Shown: positions 25,531-34,139 of the stretch, piece by piece
Position numbering within the stretch: position 1 is the first letter of the stretch
Layout of the letters: every line of letters begins with the position of its first letter
Assembly (NCBI RefSeq): GCF_002743055.1
Contig: NZ_PDYM01000004.1
Span: 62,001-126,000 of the forward strand
DNA length: 64,000 nt
Reading direction: 5' to 3'
Origin: Sporosarcina sp. P13
GTDB taxonomy: Bacteria; Bacillota; Bacilli; Bacillales_A; Planococcaceae
Position numbers and translations under genes: made by a program
The notes under the pieces: generated by a model
The model's database searches: none
Seen by the model: only the letters and a program-made list of their open reading frames with translations
What the model was told of the DNA's origin: nothing

Positions 25531-25573
25531 TGAAACATTTATTTGACTCTAACGTAACGTTAGACTTTATAGT
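25531..25573 (+). promoter_or_regulatory. MerR-type promoter/operator with overlapping sigma-W-like promoter
   Basis: TTGACT (25543) and TATAGT (25568) are separated by 19 nt, the long spacer typical of MerR-activated promoters. The spacer holds the palindrome CTAACGT-A-ACGTTAG (25549-25563). A second, sigma-W-type element overlaps: TGAAAC (25531), 16 nt, CGTA (25553), the CGTA lying inside the palindrome. The first part is well supported; use of the second by SigW is inference. Confidence 0.75.
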
Positions 25574-25595
25574 AGAAGTAGAGAGGGGGATACTA

Positions 25596-26309
25596 TTGAA
25601 AGTGAAGGAAGTATCGGAGCTGACAGGTGTCAGTATACGCACGCTACATCATTACGATGACATAGGGTTGCTCGTTCCTGATCAAGTGACGGAAGCGGGG
25701 TATCGCCTATATTCTGATGAAAACCTCGCTGACCTTCAGCAAGTATTATTCTTTCGTGAGCTTGGTTTTTCATTGAAGCATATTAAGGAATTGCTAAGTA
25801 GTCCAACATTCAAACGGCTGGAGGCTCTTGAATTGCAGCGCGACATGTTGGTACAAAAGAAGTCGCAACTAGAGAGGATGCTAGCGACTATTGATCGAAC
25901 AATTCAATCAGAAAAAGGAGAGAATATAATGACGAATGAAGAGAAATTCAAAGGCTTTGATTTTGCAAAAAATCCTTATGAAGAGGAAGCAAAGGCTCGC
26001 TGGGGTAAGAAAGCGGTCGAGCAAACGAACAGCCAATTTACTAAAGAGATTCAAGAAGACATGAATCGGATCTATTATAAACTTGCGGATATAAGACATT
26101 TGGAGGCTGATTCCATTGAAGCACAAGAAGCTATTGAGGAATGGTTTTTGTTGCTGAATCGCATAGGTAGTTATTCATTGGATGCATTCAAAGGACTTGG
26201 AGAGATGTATGTGGCGGATGAACGGTTTACAAAAAATATTGATCAGTTTGGAGAAGGTTTAGCAAGGTTTATGCGGGATGCGATGAATGTGTACGTAGAC
26301 CAGCAGTAA
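25596..26309 (+). CDS. MerR-family regulator with TipAS-type ligand domain
   Basis: The 237-aa protein has an N-terminal MerR winged helix (VKEVSELTGVSIRTLHHYDD, 1-70), a dimerisation helix (about 75-108) and a C-terminal TipAS/antibiotic-recognition domain (about 120-235, beginning FKGFDFAKNPYEEEAKARWG). TipA-like regulators, including B. subtilis Mta, activate genes when bound by drugs or peptides. The 19-nt-spacer promoter with palindrome directly upstream indicates autoregulation. No efflux gene is adjacent; the next plus-strand gene is a PatB-like enzyme behind a terminator. Confidence 0.92.
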   Translation: MKVKEVSELTGVSIRTLHHYDDIGLLVPDQVTEAGYRLYSDENLADLQQVLFFRELGFSLKHIKELLSSPTFKRLEALELQRDMLVQKKSQLERMLATIDRTIQSEKGENIMTNEEKFKGFDFAKNPYEEEAKARWGKKAVEQTNSQFTKEIQEDMNRIYYKLADIRHLEADSIEAQEAIEEWFLLLNRIGSYSLDAFKGLGEMYVADERFTKNIDQFGEGLARFMRDAMNVYVDQQ

Positions 26310-26313
26310 TAGA

Positions 26314-26350
26314 AAAGCAGAGACGAAGTAAAATTCTTGTCTCTGCTTTC
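26314..26350 (+). terminator. terminator after the MerR-TipAS gene
   Basis: AAAGCAGAGAC-G-AAG pairs with CTTGTCTCTGCTTT. Confidence 0.85.
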
Positions 26351-26355
26351 GCTGT

Positions 26356-26454
26356 TTATAACGTCTTTACCACTTCACCACCGATATCATAATAAAATAA
26401 AGCAATCTGTTCATGATAGAGAGTCAAGGCATAATCTTCTTTTAGCAAAATATA
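26356..26454 (-). pseudogene. possible C-terminal remnant of an unidentified gene
   Basis: Minus-strand reading gives 32 residues with protein-like composition ending in a stop: YILLKEDYALTLYHEQIALF, then YYDIGGEVVKTL. The frame stays open upstream for about 25 codons but becomes a poor Leu/Ile-rich string without an SD. No family was recognised. It could be a decayed gene tail or chance. Confidence 0.25.
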
Positions 26455-26559
26455 CAGTAAAAGAATTCTTAGCGACAACAGAGGTAGTGAAAGGAGACAT
26501 ATGATACAATCTGAGAAGACTAATAGTTAGAACAATCGAAAAGATCGGGAGGCTTTGCT

Positions 26560-27741
26560 ATGAATAAAGAAGAGTTTTTAGAGCGTTATGCAATTGAGCG
26601 AAAAGGTACGAACTCGTTGAAATGGGACAAACTAGAAGAGCGTTTCGGCGATGCAGATCTGCTTGCAGCCTGGGTAGCGGATATGGAATTTAAAGTGCCT
26701 GAGCAAGTAGTGGAAGCAATCATGGAGAAAGTGAATCATGGCGTGTTCGGTTATACATACGTTCCAGATTCTTATTATGAAGCGTTTATTAATTGGGAAC
26801 GTGAGCGTCACGGCTACGAAGTACAATCGGAATGGATGCGTTTTTCGACAGGTGTCGTGACGGCACTTTATTGGTTCGTCAATGCGTTCACGAAGCCGCA
26901 AGATGCGGTCATTATTTTATCACCCGTCTACTATCCGTTTGCTAATGCGGTGAAAGATACAAGACGTACGCTTGTTAGTAGTGAACTTATTAATACGGCT
27001 GGTACGTACACTATTGACTTTGAAGACTTTGAAAAGCAAATTATCGACAATGACGTGAAAATGTTTATCCACTGTACGCCTCATAATCCAGTAGGTCGTG
27101 TGTGGACGGCTGAAGAAGCGGAGAAACTATTGGGCATTTGTGATAAGCATGATGTACTGATTGTCTCTGATGAAATACATCATGATATGACATTTGGCAA
27201 TCATACACATATCCCATCTGCTATTGTCGCAGACGGCAAGTTCTCTGAACGTGTTGTGACGGTGACAGCGGCTTCGAAGACATTTAACTTGGCTGGTTTG
27301 TTGACATCACAGATCATCATTGAAAATGAAGCGTTGCGTGAGCAATTCGATCAATTCGTAAAATCGGTCAATCAAACAGAAGTGAACTTGCTTGGGATGA
27401 CTGCTTCTGAAGCGGCATTTCGACATGGTGCGGACTGGCTTGACGGGTTGCGGGCAGTCGTCAAATCAAATGAACGCTATGCAGTTGAACAATTCACGGA
27501 GCATGCACCGAAGTTAGTAATTACACCACTTGAAGGTACGTATTTACTATGGATCGATCTTCGCGCGTACATTCAGCCAGAAGGCGTCAAGGAATTCATC
27601 CAAGATACATGTAGACTAGCAATTGACTACGGCGAGTGGTTCGGAGAAAATTCCAAAGGGTTCATCCGCTTGAATTTGGGGACAGAGCCCCGACATATTA
27701 AACAAGCAGTAGACAGCATTATCGAGCACTTACCTCAATAA
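26560..27741 (+). CDS. MalY/PatB-family PLP C-S lyase or aminotransferase
   Basis: The 393-aa fold-type I PLP enzyme has WVADMEFKVPEQVVEAI near the N-terminus, NPVGRVWTAEE, DEIHHDM and the Schiff-base lysine in AASKTFNLAGL. This pattern is typical of PatB/MalY cystathionine beta-lyases rather than ordinary aspartate aminotransferases. It probably cleaves cystathionine or cysteine conjugates to a thiol, pyruvate and ammonia. ATG 26560 follows CGGGAGGC. Monocistronic, with a terminator at 27746. Confidence 0.9.
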   Translation: MNKEEFLERYAIERKGTNSLKWDKLEERFGDADLLAAWVADMEFKVPEQVVEAIMEKVNHGVFGYTYVPDSYYEAFINWERERHGYEVQSEWMRFSTGVVTALYWFVNAFTKPQDAVIILSPVYYPFANAVKDTRRTLVSSELINTAGTYTIDFEDFEKQIIDNDVKMFIHCTPHNPVGRVWTAEEAEKLLGICDKHDVLIVSDEIHHDMTFGNHTHIPSAIVADGKFSERVVTVTAASKTFNLAGLLTSQIIIENEALREQFDQFVKSVNQTEVNLLGMTASEAAFRHGADWLDGLRAVVKSNERYAVEQFTEHAPKLVITPLEGTYLLWIDLRAYIQPEGVKEFIQDTCRLAIDYGEWFGENSKGFIRLNLGTEPRHIKQAVDSIIEHLPQ

Positions 27742-27745
27742 TATC

Positions 27746-27792
27746 AAGGGCAGGAAACGAATTGATGTATTCAATCCGTTCCCTGCCTTTTT
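27746..27792 (+). terminator. terminator after the PatB-like gene
   Basis: AAGGGCAGG and CG pair with the distal CG and CCCTGCC; an inner ATTGA/TCAAT extends the stem. TTTTT follows. Confidence 0.85.
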
Positions 27793-27806
27793 ACGTCTAT
27801 AGCTTC

Positions 27807-27860
27807 TTAACACAACCTTTACATAGTATCCACACCGACTTTACATTCAACCGGTATAGT
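27807..27860 (+). promoter_or_regulatory. PhoP box and promoter of pstSCA
   Basis: TTAACA, TTTACA, TCCACA and TTTACA at 27807, 27818, 27829 and 27840 each have 5 nt between. The -10 TATAGT at 27855 follows after 9 nt. This matches the Bacillus PhoP consensus for activated promoters. Confidence 0.92.
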
Positions 27861-27901
27861 CTTACTTGTAGAAGAGATTACTAATAAAAGGAGCGATCAG
27901 G

Positions 27902-28870
27902 ATGCAGATGAAAAAAGCAGGATGGTGGATAGGTCTTTTATTCGCGGCCGTATTTATGGTGGCGTGCAGCAACACAGAAGCAAACGGATCAAAAGAAGAT
28001 GCAGAAACGGATAAACCGGAAAAAATGGAAGGTAGTGTCGTGATTGATGGTTCGGGAACGGTGTATCCATTAATGGCGAAAATTGCTGAAGAATATATGG
28101 TGAACGAGCAACAAGATGTTTCAGTAGAAGTTAGCCGTGCAGGGACCGGGGCTGGATTCAAGAAATTTTTGGTAGAGAATGGAACCGATTTTAATGATGC
28201 ATCCCGTCCAATTAAAGAGGAAGAGAAGGCGGAAGCTGAGAAACTAGGGATGGAAATACAAGAATTGAAAGTAGCGTTGGACGGATTAACATTCGTTATT
28301 AACAAAGAAAATGACTGGGCTACTGAAATGACACCTGAACAATTAATTAGTATTTTCGTAGCGGGTAGTGACGTGAAAAAGTGGTCAGACATTAATCCAG
28401 ATTGGCCAGCTGAAGACATTAATCCAATGGGCCCGAACGAAAACCACGGAACGTATGAATTCTTCTATGAAAAAGTGATGGAAGAAACGGATATGAGTGA
28501 TCACGTGAACTTACAGCAGGACTATTCAACGTTAGTAAATCTAGTATCTGAAGACAAAAACGGCATTGCATTCTTCGGCTATGGTTACTATGTTAACAAT
28601 ACTGACCAACTGCAAGCGGTTAGTGTGGATTTTGGTAATGGAGCAGTAGAACCAGCACTTGATACGATTGCAGAAGAAGGAGCTTATGCACAGTTTACGC
28701 GTCCGGTATTCACTTACTTAAATGTTAAACAGGCAAAGGAAAACCCGCAAGTATTGGATTTTGCAAAGTATGTCATAGAACATGCTAATAAATTTTCAGC
28801 AGAAACGGGTTTTGCACCAGTTCCAGATAGTGAATTGATCACGAATCTAAAGTTCTTACGCGATTTGTAA
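27902..28870 (+). CDS. pstS: phosphate-binding lipoprotein PstS
   Basis: The 322-aa protein has a lipoprotein signal (lipobox VACS, Cys about 22) and the PstS phosphate site pieces VIDGSGTVYPLM, SRAGTGAGFKKF, NDASRPIKEEE and NENHGTYEFF. It captures phosphate outside the membrane for PstCA. AAAGGAGCGATC precedes the start. The promoter has a four-repeat PhoP box, so it should be induced by phosphate starvation. A hairpin separates it from pstC. Confidence 0.95.
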   Translation: MQMKKAGWWIGLLFAAVFMVACSNTEANGSKEDAETDKPEKMEGSVVIDGSGTVYPLMAKIAEEYMVNEQQDVSVEVSRAGTGAGFKKFLVENGTDFNDASRPIKEEEKAEAEKLGMEIQELKVALDGLTFVINKENDWATEMTPEQLISIFVAGSDVKKWSDINPDWPAEDINPMGPNENHGTYEFFYEKVMEETDMSDHVNLQQDYSTLVNLVSEDKNGIAFFGYGYYVNNTDQLQAVSVDFGNGAVEPALDTIAEEGAYAQFTRPVFTYLNVKQAKENPQVLDFAKYVIEHANKFSAETGFAPVPDSELITNLKFLRDL

Positions 28871-28878
28871 ATAGCAGT

Positions 28879-28926
28879 TACATGTGACGGGAGGAAGAAG
28901 TAATTCTTCACTCCTGTATTACATAT
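28879..28926 (+). other. intercistronic hairpin between pstS and pstC
   Basis: GGAGGAAGAA and TTCTTC-A-CTCC form a stem with a short loop, extended by ATGTGA/TATTACAT. There is no T run. Such hairpins commonly stabilise the upstream mRNA so that PstS is made in excess over the permease; that role here is inferred. Confidence 0.55.
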
Positions 28927-28939
28927 AGGGAGTGGAGCT

Positions 28940-29878
28940 ATGTTAACGAGACAGGATACTGCAAAAGAAATTCATTTCCAGCAGCTTGCGGAAAGGCATA
29001 AACGCCGTGTCGCACGTGAACGATGGCTTCCCGTTGGACTATTTTTGCTGACTCTTTTATCAGTAATTACAACTATCGGCATTGTCGTTGTACTATTTTC
29101 CGAGACAATCAGTTTTTTTCAACGAGTACCCATAATAGAATTTTTCACAGGTACGGTACTGAAACCTTTAAGTCAGACCCCGCAATTTGGCGTCTTACCG
29201 CTGCTTCTAGGTACGGTTTTATCAACTGCCATTGCGATGGTGGTAGCGGTTCCATTGGGTCTGATGACTGCCATTTATTTGAGTGAATATGCTTCTGCTC
29301 GCTGGAGAAAGTTTTTAAAGCCTGCATTAGAATTATTGGCAGGGATTCCGACGATAGTTTACGGCTTTTTTGCCTTCACTTTTGTGACACCCGTCTTACG
29401 AGAATGGATTCCAAGTCTACAAGCGACTAATTTGCTAAGTCCTGGAATTGTAATGGGGATCATGATCATTCCGATGATTGCCTCGCTTTCGGAAGATGCA
29501 ATGCGTTCTGTACCCAATGCTTTGAGAGACGGTGCATTTGGGTTAGGTGCAACTAAGCTAGAAGTGACGAGGAAAGTTGTTATTCCTGCAGCATTGTCGG
29601 GTATTATCGCCTCTGTTGTGTTAGGAATTTCACGTGCTATTGGCGAAACGATGATTGTTACGATTGCTAGCGGTAGCTCAAAAAACTTCACACTAAACAT
29701 TACAGAATCTATGCAAACGATGACAGCTTATATTGTGGAAGTGACAGGCGGAGATGCTTCAGCAGGCACGACAGTTTATTACAGTCTATATGCAGTAGCT
29801 ATGACGTTATTCGTGTTCACGCTCGCGATGAATATGCTAGCACGCTATATTTCCAATCGTTTTAAGGAGGAATACTAA
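28940..29878 (+). CDS. pstC: phosphate ABC transporter permease PstC
   Basis: The 312-aa permease has a cytoplasmic basic N-terminus and six membrane helices. The family segments PLSQTPQFGVLPLLLGTVL, YGFFAFTFVTPVL and the EAA-type loop AMRSVPNALRDGAFGLGATKLEVTRKVVIPAALSG (contact to PstB) are present. It forms the channel with PstA. pstA begins immediately at the stop codon. Confidence 0.94.
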   Translation: MLTRQDTAKEIHFQQLAERHKRRVARERWLPVGLFLLTLLSVITTIGIVVVLFSETISFFQRVPIIEFFTGTVLKPLSQTPQFGVLPLLLGTVLSTAIAMVVAVPLGLMTAIYLSEYASARWRKFLKPALELLAGIPTIVYGFFAFTFVTPVLREWIPSLQATNLLSPGIVMGIMIIPMIASLSEDAMRSVPNALRDGAFGLGATKLEVTRKVVIPAALSGIIASVVLGISRAIGETMIVTIASGSSKNFTLNITESMQTMTAYIVEVTGGDASAGTTVYYSLYAVAMTLFVFTLAMNMLARYISNRFKEEY

Positions 29879-30745
29879 GTGGTGACTAGAGGGTATTTTC
29901 GATATCGTATGATTACTAATCAATTCGCGAGGTTCGCCTTTCTTGCGGCTTCTTTGTTCGGTTTGCTTGTGCTGTTCGTATTATTGTATCGAGTGATTGA
30001 ACAGGGAGCCGGTTGGCTTAACAGCGGATTTTTGACTGGGCGGCTTTCTACGCAGCCGGATCAAGCGGGAATTAAAGGTGCTGTTTTCGGTACATTGTGG
30101 CTAATGGCGGTAGTTATACCCCTTACTACAATGGTAGGTGTGGGAACAGCAATCTATTTGGAGATGTATGCAAAGAAAGGGAAGTTACGTGGTTTGATTC
30201 AAACGAATATCGCAAACTTAGCAGGGGTACCTTCAATTGTCTATGGAATCTTAGGTATGACACTTTTTGTACGCGCACTTGACTTCGGAAATATTGTGTT
30301 GGCTGGCGGCTTGACGATGTCGCTACTCGTGTTGCCGATTGTTATCGTTTCCAGTCAGGAAGCAATACGTGCTATTCCTAGTTTTTTAGGGGAGGCATCT
30401 TACGGTTTAGGCGCTACGAAATGGCAAACTATTAAATCCGTCTTATTACCGGTCGCGTTGCCTAGCATGTTGACAGGATCCATTTTAGCTTTATCACGAG
30501 CGATTGGTGAGACGGCACCGCTAGTAGTCATCGGGATCCCTGCATTGCTATTGCCGATCCCGATGAACATTTTTGATAAATTTACGGTGTTACCGATGCA
30601 GATTTATTATTGGACAATTGATTCTTCACTACTTGCAGAATATGCGAACCTAGCGGCCGCAACGATTATAGTATTGCTAACCATTTTGTTTTTATTGAAT
30701 GCTACTGCTATTATCATTCGGAATAAATTTGAGCAACGCTTTTAA
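29879..30745 (+). CDS. pstA: phosphate ABC transporter permease PstA
   Basis: The 288-aa partner permease has six membrane helices and the EAA loop AIRAIPSFLGEASYGLGATKWQTIKSVLLPVALP. Translation starts at GTG 29879, right after the pstC stop, with AAGGAGG 8 nt upstream. The usual next gene pstB is missing here and is found alone at 19154-19969. The last 54 nt overlap the convergent methyltransferase gene. Confidence 0.94.
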   Translation: MVTRGYFRYRMITNQFARFAFLAASLFGLLVLFVLLYRVIEQGAGWLNSGFLTGRLSTQPDQAGIKGAVFGTLWLMAVVIPLTTMVGVGTAIYLEMYAKKGKLRGLIQTNIANLAGVPSIVYGILGMTLFVRALDFGNIVLAGGLTMSLLVLPIVIVSSQEAIRAIPSFLGEASYGLGATKWQTIKSVLLPVALPSMLTGSILALSRAIGETAPLVVIGIPALLLPIPMNIFDKFTVLPMQIYYWTIDSSLLAEYANLAAATIIVLLTILFLLNATAIIIRNKFEQRF

Positions 30746-31888
30746 TTCATTTTCCAAAAAAGGTGTCGCTTGTAACAGATTACGGAACGCAATGTAGCGA
30801 TCTATTTGCGCTTGATTCGGTTGCTTGTCATTGCGATATGCGCGGATTAAAATATTTTTTGGTGTATGTTCCATATCGATAAACTCGACAAGCTGTGACT
30901 CGTAACCAACCAAGGTTAGCAACTCTGCGCGGATCGAGTCAGTCGCGAGTGCTGCGAACCGTTCTTTCACTAAGCCGTGTTGCAGCATGACATCAAGCAC
31001 AGGTGCTTGTAGCTGGGTAAACAGCTCATGCTGACAGCAAGGTACAGAAAGTATAACGGAAGCTCCCCATGTAACTGCTTTTGCAAGCGCCATATCGGTC
31101 GCCACATCGCATGCATGCAATGTTACGACCATATCTACAGCGGTGTCCCCTTCGTACTCATTAATATCCCCAACTAAGAACTCCAGTTGATCGTACTGTA
31201 AATCATGTGCGATTTCCTGGCATTCTTCAATCACTTCTTTTTTCAGATCCAGTCCAGTGACTCGAATGTCTAGTCCCTTTTCAATTCGCAAATAATGATA
31301 CAGTGCAAACGTCAAATAAGACTTGCCAGAGCCGAAATCTAAAATACGGATGGAGCGGTCTTTTGGCAAGTGAGACAGCGTATCGTCGATCAATTCAACA
31401 AAACGATTGATCTGACGGAATTTGTCGTGCTTCTGACTTTTCACCTTACCTTCGGGTGTTTGTACACCTAAACGAATGAGGAATGGATAGGGTGTACCTT
31501 CTTTCAGGGCATATTGCTTCGTACGGTTATGTGCATAATCGACAGTCTTTTCCGTATCCAAAAATATCCGTTTAATCGATACTTTCATTTTCTTGGAAAT
31601 TTGGATCTGTAGCGTTTCATTAGTTAAATCAATATGGAATTGCTTATAGTTTTCAAGCGCTTGTTGTACTGGTTGCTCTACGTCATCGAAGGCAACATTT
31701 TCGTGCTTGAGAACACGTTCATGTTGATATTCGAATTGGATATGAAGTTCACCTTTTAATACTAAAGGCTTCAGTTTAATTCGTTTGATTTCATTGGACT
31801 TCAATCGTGGCTGACTAATTGTCGCGCGTATGAAAGTTCCATCTGTCATGCGTTTCTGGAGAAGTTCCAGTACGTCATCTACTGACAT
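30692..31888 (-). CDS. class I SAM-dependent methyltransferase
   Basis: The 398-aa protein has an N-terminal beta-rich region (1-130) and a Methyltransf_25/31-type Rossmann domain: ILDFGSGKSYLTFALYHYL (SAM motif I), VTGLDLKKEVIEEC, AVDMVVTLHACDVATDMAL. SVPCCQHEL is the conserved cysteine pair often seen in this family, related to GSTCD/RlmA-like enzymes. The substrate is unknown, possibly RNA. ATG 31888 follows CAGGAGTG. Its C-terminal 17 codons overlap the 3' end of pstA on the other strand. Confidence 0.88.
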   Translation of the reverse strand: MSVDDVLELLQKRMTDGTFIRATISQPRLKSNEIKRIKLKPLVLKGELHIQFEYQHERVLKHENVAFDDVEQPVQQALENYKQFHIDLTNETLQIQISKKMKVSIKRIFLDTEKTVDYAHNRTKQYALKEGTPYPFLIRLGVQTPEGKVKSQKHDKFRQINRFVELIDDTLSHLPKDRSIRILDFGSGKSYLTFALYHYLRIEKGLDIRVTGLDLKKEVIEECQEIAHDLQYDQLEFLVGDINEYEGDTAVDMVVTLHACDVATDMALAKAVTWGASVILSVPCCQHELFTQLQAPVLDVMLQHGLVKERFAALATDSIRAELLTLVGYESQLVEFIDMEHTPKNILIRAYRNDKQPNQAQIDRYIAFRNLLQATPFLENELKALLKFIPNDNSSSIQ

Positions 31889-31910
31889 GGTTTGACACTC
31901 CTGTCATTCT

Positions 31911-32642
31911 TCAGTTAAAGAGAAATCCTTGTTTCTCTAAGAATGCTTTAATATGTGGACGATTAGGTGTTTCTAGGAAGTCTGCCATTTCTTCTGTCCA
32001 TTTTGCATCCCGTTGATTGGAATCGCGGCTTGCATAGTATTCTTGCATGATTTTATCGTATGCAGGTAGTACTTCTTTATATTGTTCTTCGTTATACGTA
32101 TTTTCGTGTAATACAGCTTCTACTGGTAGGCGGGGCTTTACGCCATTTGCTTCGTTTGGAACGCCGATGGACATACCGAATAAAGGTACAACGCCTTTTG
32201 GTAATTCTAGTATGTTTGAAATTTCTTCGATTTTATTCCGCACTCCACCGATATAGCAAATGCCATATCCTTTTGACTCAGCTGCGATGACTACGTTTTG
32301 GGCGAATAAACCTACATCAATGGCACCTACTAAGACGTTTTCTGCTACTGTATAGTCGATTTCACGGCCATGTAAGCGAGCAGCATGTGATAAACGATTA
32401 TAGTCCATGCAAAATACTAATGTCGCACCTGCTGTATAAAATTGACGACGGTTATTAGATAGTTCCGCTAGTTGACCCCGCTTCTCCGTGTCTGTTACAT
32501 AGATGACCGAGCAAGCTTGCACAAAATGTGAACTAGCCGCGTGTTGGCCTGCCTTGATTAATTCTACAACTGTTTCTCTTGAGATAGGCTCATCTTTATA
32601 GCGACGTACAGATGAGTGAGATGTTAATAAATTGATAACCAT
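31911..32642 (-). CDS. NfsA-type NADPH-dependent nitroreductase/flavin reductase
   Basis: The 243-aa flavoprotein matches the oxygen-insensitive NfsA/Frp group. The N-terminal SSVRRYKDEPISRETVVELIKAGQHAASSHFVQACSVIYV binds FMN. GICYIGGVRNKIEEISNIL, PLFGMSIGVPNE and KPRLPVEAVLHENTYN are typical. It reduces nitro compounds, quinones or flavins with NADPH. ATG 32642 follows GGAGGG. It lies 22 nt upstream of the methyltransferase gene on the same strand, so they may be co-transcribed. Confidence 0.9.
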   Translation of the reverse strand: MVINLLTSHSSVRRYKDEPISRETVVELIKAGQHAASSHFVQACSVIYVTDTEKRGQLAELSNNRRQFYTAGATLVFCMDYNRLSHAARLHGREIDYTVAENVLVGAIDVGLFAQNVVIAAESKGYGICYIGGVRNKIEEISNILELPKGVVPLFGMSIGVPNEANGVKPRLPVEAVLHENTYNEEQYKEVLPAYDKIMQEYYASRDSNQRDAKWTEEMADFLETPNRPHIKAFLEKQGFLFN

Positions 32643-32739
32643 GTAATCCCTCCGTATTCATTTTCTTAGGAGAAACGTTTCGCTCCTAAAACTCTTCTTT
32701 TATCCTACACTATTCTGACCTTTCGGGAAACACTGAGGC

Positions 32740-33207
32740 TTATTTAGTTTGTCGTTTATCCCACTCAATAAAAGGAGCAGTCGCGTTAGCGGGTTTTTGT
32801 TGGATGAATGGAATCGATCGCTTCTTTGGTGTTAGTTGCTGATCAGGGAAGAAGTTTTTCAGTGGATTCGCAAAGCCAACTTCTTCGTAGGCATCCTGTT
32901 TACTACAGGCGTAGTAGATTTCACCGATAGTTGCCCAGTACGAAGCACCTAAACACATTGGGCATGGTTCACCGCTCGCATATAATACACAGTCAGATAA
33001 ATCAAGAGTCAGCAATCTAGCACAAGCTTCTTTAATCGCTAGTAATTCTGCATGCGCAGACGGATCGTATAAAGACTCTACAAGATTCGTACCTGAACCG
33101 ATGATTTCACCATCTTTGACAATAATTGCGGCAAAGGGTCCACCACCGTTTTTGACGTTTGTAATCGCCATTTCAATAGTAAGTTCCAACCACTTTTCAT
33201 GATTCAT
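32740..33207 (-). CDS. nucleoside/guanine deaminase (CMP/dCMP deaminase fold)
   Basis: The 155-aa zinc deaminase shows the catalytic PSAHAELLAI (His ligand, Glu) and SGEPCPMCLGASYW (PCxxC). GGPFAAIIVKDGEIIGSG and the C-terminal IPFIQQ resemble B. subtilis guanine deaminase GuaD rather than TadA. The ATG at 33207 is preferred because AGGAGG is 8 nt before it; the in-frame TTG upstream overlaps the SD. Guanine or a related base/nucleoside is the likely substrate. Confidence 0.88.
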   Translation of the reverse strand: MNHEKWLELTIEMAITNVKNGGGPFAAIIVKDGEIIGSGTNLVESLYDPSAHAELLAIKEACARLLTLDLSDCVLYASGEPCPMCLGASYWATIGEIYYACSKQDAYEEVGFANPLKNFFPDQQLTPKKRSIPFIQQKPANATAPFIEWDKRQTK

Positions 33208-33381
33208 CCGAAATTCCTCCTGTCGAATATTCAAATTTCCCGGGAAATATTGACCGGAATCCTGTATCCATCATACAAAACTTTAGTGGTCTAGACAAAA
33301 AACTAGCAGAAAGACTGAAAATGATGAACAGCTGTGCATGTTTGGTATGATAAAGAAACAATCGATCTGGAGGGGAATGCG

Positions 33382-34083
33382 ATGAGGTTAGATCACGTGG
33401 TGTATTTTACCGATAAGAAATTGATGGACATTGTCTTGGACCAGCAACAACAGGGAAATGAAGCAATTATGGGAGGACGCCATGAGCAATGGGGAACAGC
33501 CAATGCATTGCTTTATATGAATAACGGTTACATTGAATGGCTGACGGTAGAAGATGACAGTAAGGCGAAGCAAGCAGCGAGTACTCAACCACTTGTTGCA
33601 CAAATTCTGCATGATCGATCAACTGGCGATGGCTGGGCAACGGTCTGTTTCTCTGTCGATGATATGGAAAAGTGGAAGGAAGAGCTAGACAATAAAGGTT
33701 TTCAAACGACCGCTATTCTTGACGCTTCTAGAAGAATGGAAAATGGGCAGTTGTTACGTTGGAAGATGTTGTTTGTTGAGAAAGATATAACATCGGAATT
33801 ACCTTATCCGTTTTTCATAGAGTGGGAAGAAGCGGAAGAATCACGACTTTCACGGTTGTCTGATGTAGGCGCCCGTACGGCAGAACATGTAAAGAAAAAA
33901 ATCACTGAATGCATTTTTCATGTAGAAAATCCATTAAGAGTAACAGGCGAGTGGGCAGTCTTGCTGTCACAGAAAGTAGGCGACGAAAATGACATCCGAG
34001 TTGGAGATGTTGTGTTTCGCTTCGCAGAAACGCAAGATAAACCTGAACGTTTAAAGGTTGTACGTTTTTCAACAGACGGTTAG
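33382..34083 (+). CDS. VOC-superfamily glyoxalase-like protein
   Basis: The 233-aa protein begins MRLDHVVYFTDKKL, the N-terminal strand of the Glyoxalase_3 / VOC-like family. It continues with GGRHEQWGTANALLYMNNGYIEWLTVEDD and WATVCFSVDDMEKWKEEL, with a second half-module to the C-terminus. The reaction is unknown. ATG 33382 follows CTGGAGGGGAATGC; the longer upstream frame lacks an SD. Confidence 0.85.
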   Translation: MRLDHVVYFTDKKLMDIVLDQQQQGNEAIMGGRHEQWGTANALLYMNNGYIEWLTVEDDSKAKQAASTQPLVAQILHDRSTGDGWATVCFSVDDMEKWKEELDNKGFQTTAILDASRRMENGQLLRWKMLFVEKDITSELPYPFFIEWEEAEESRLSRLSDVGARTAEHVKKKITECIFHVENPLRVTGEWAVLLSQKVGDENDIRVGDVVFRFAETQDKPERLKVVRFSTDG

Positions 34084-34139
34084 TTAGTGTGACAACGGGT
34101 AAACTACTTATAAAGATGTGTTCGGGGAGGATGTAGGGT

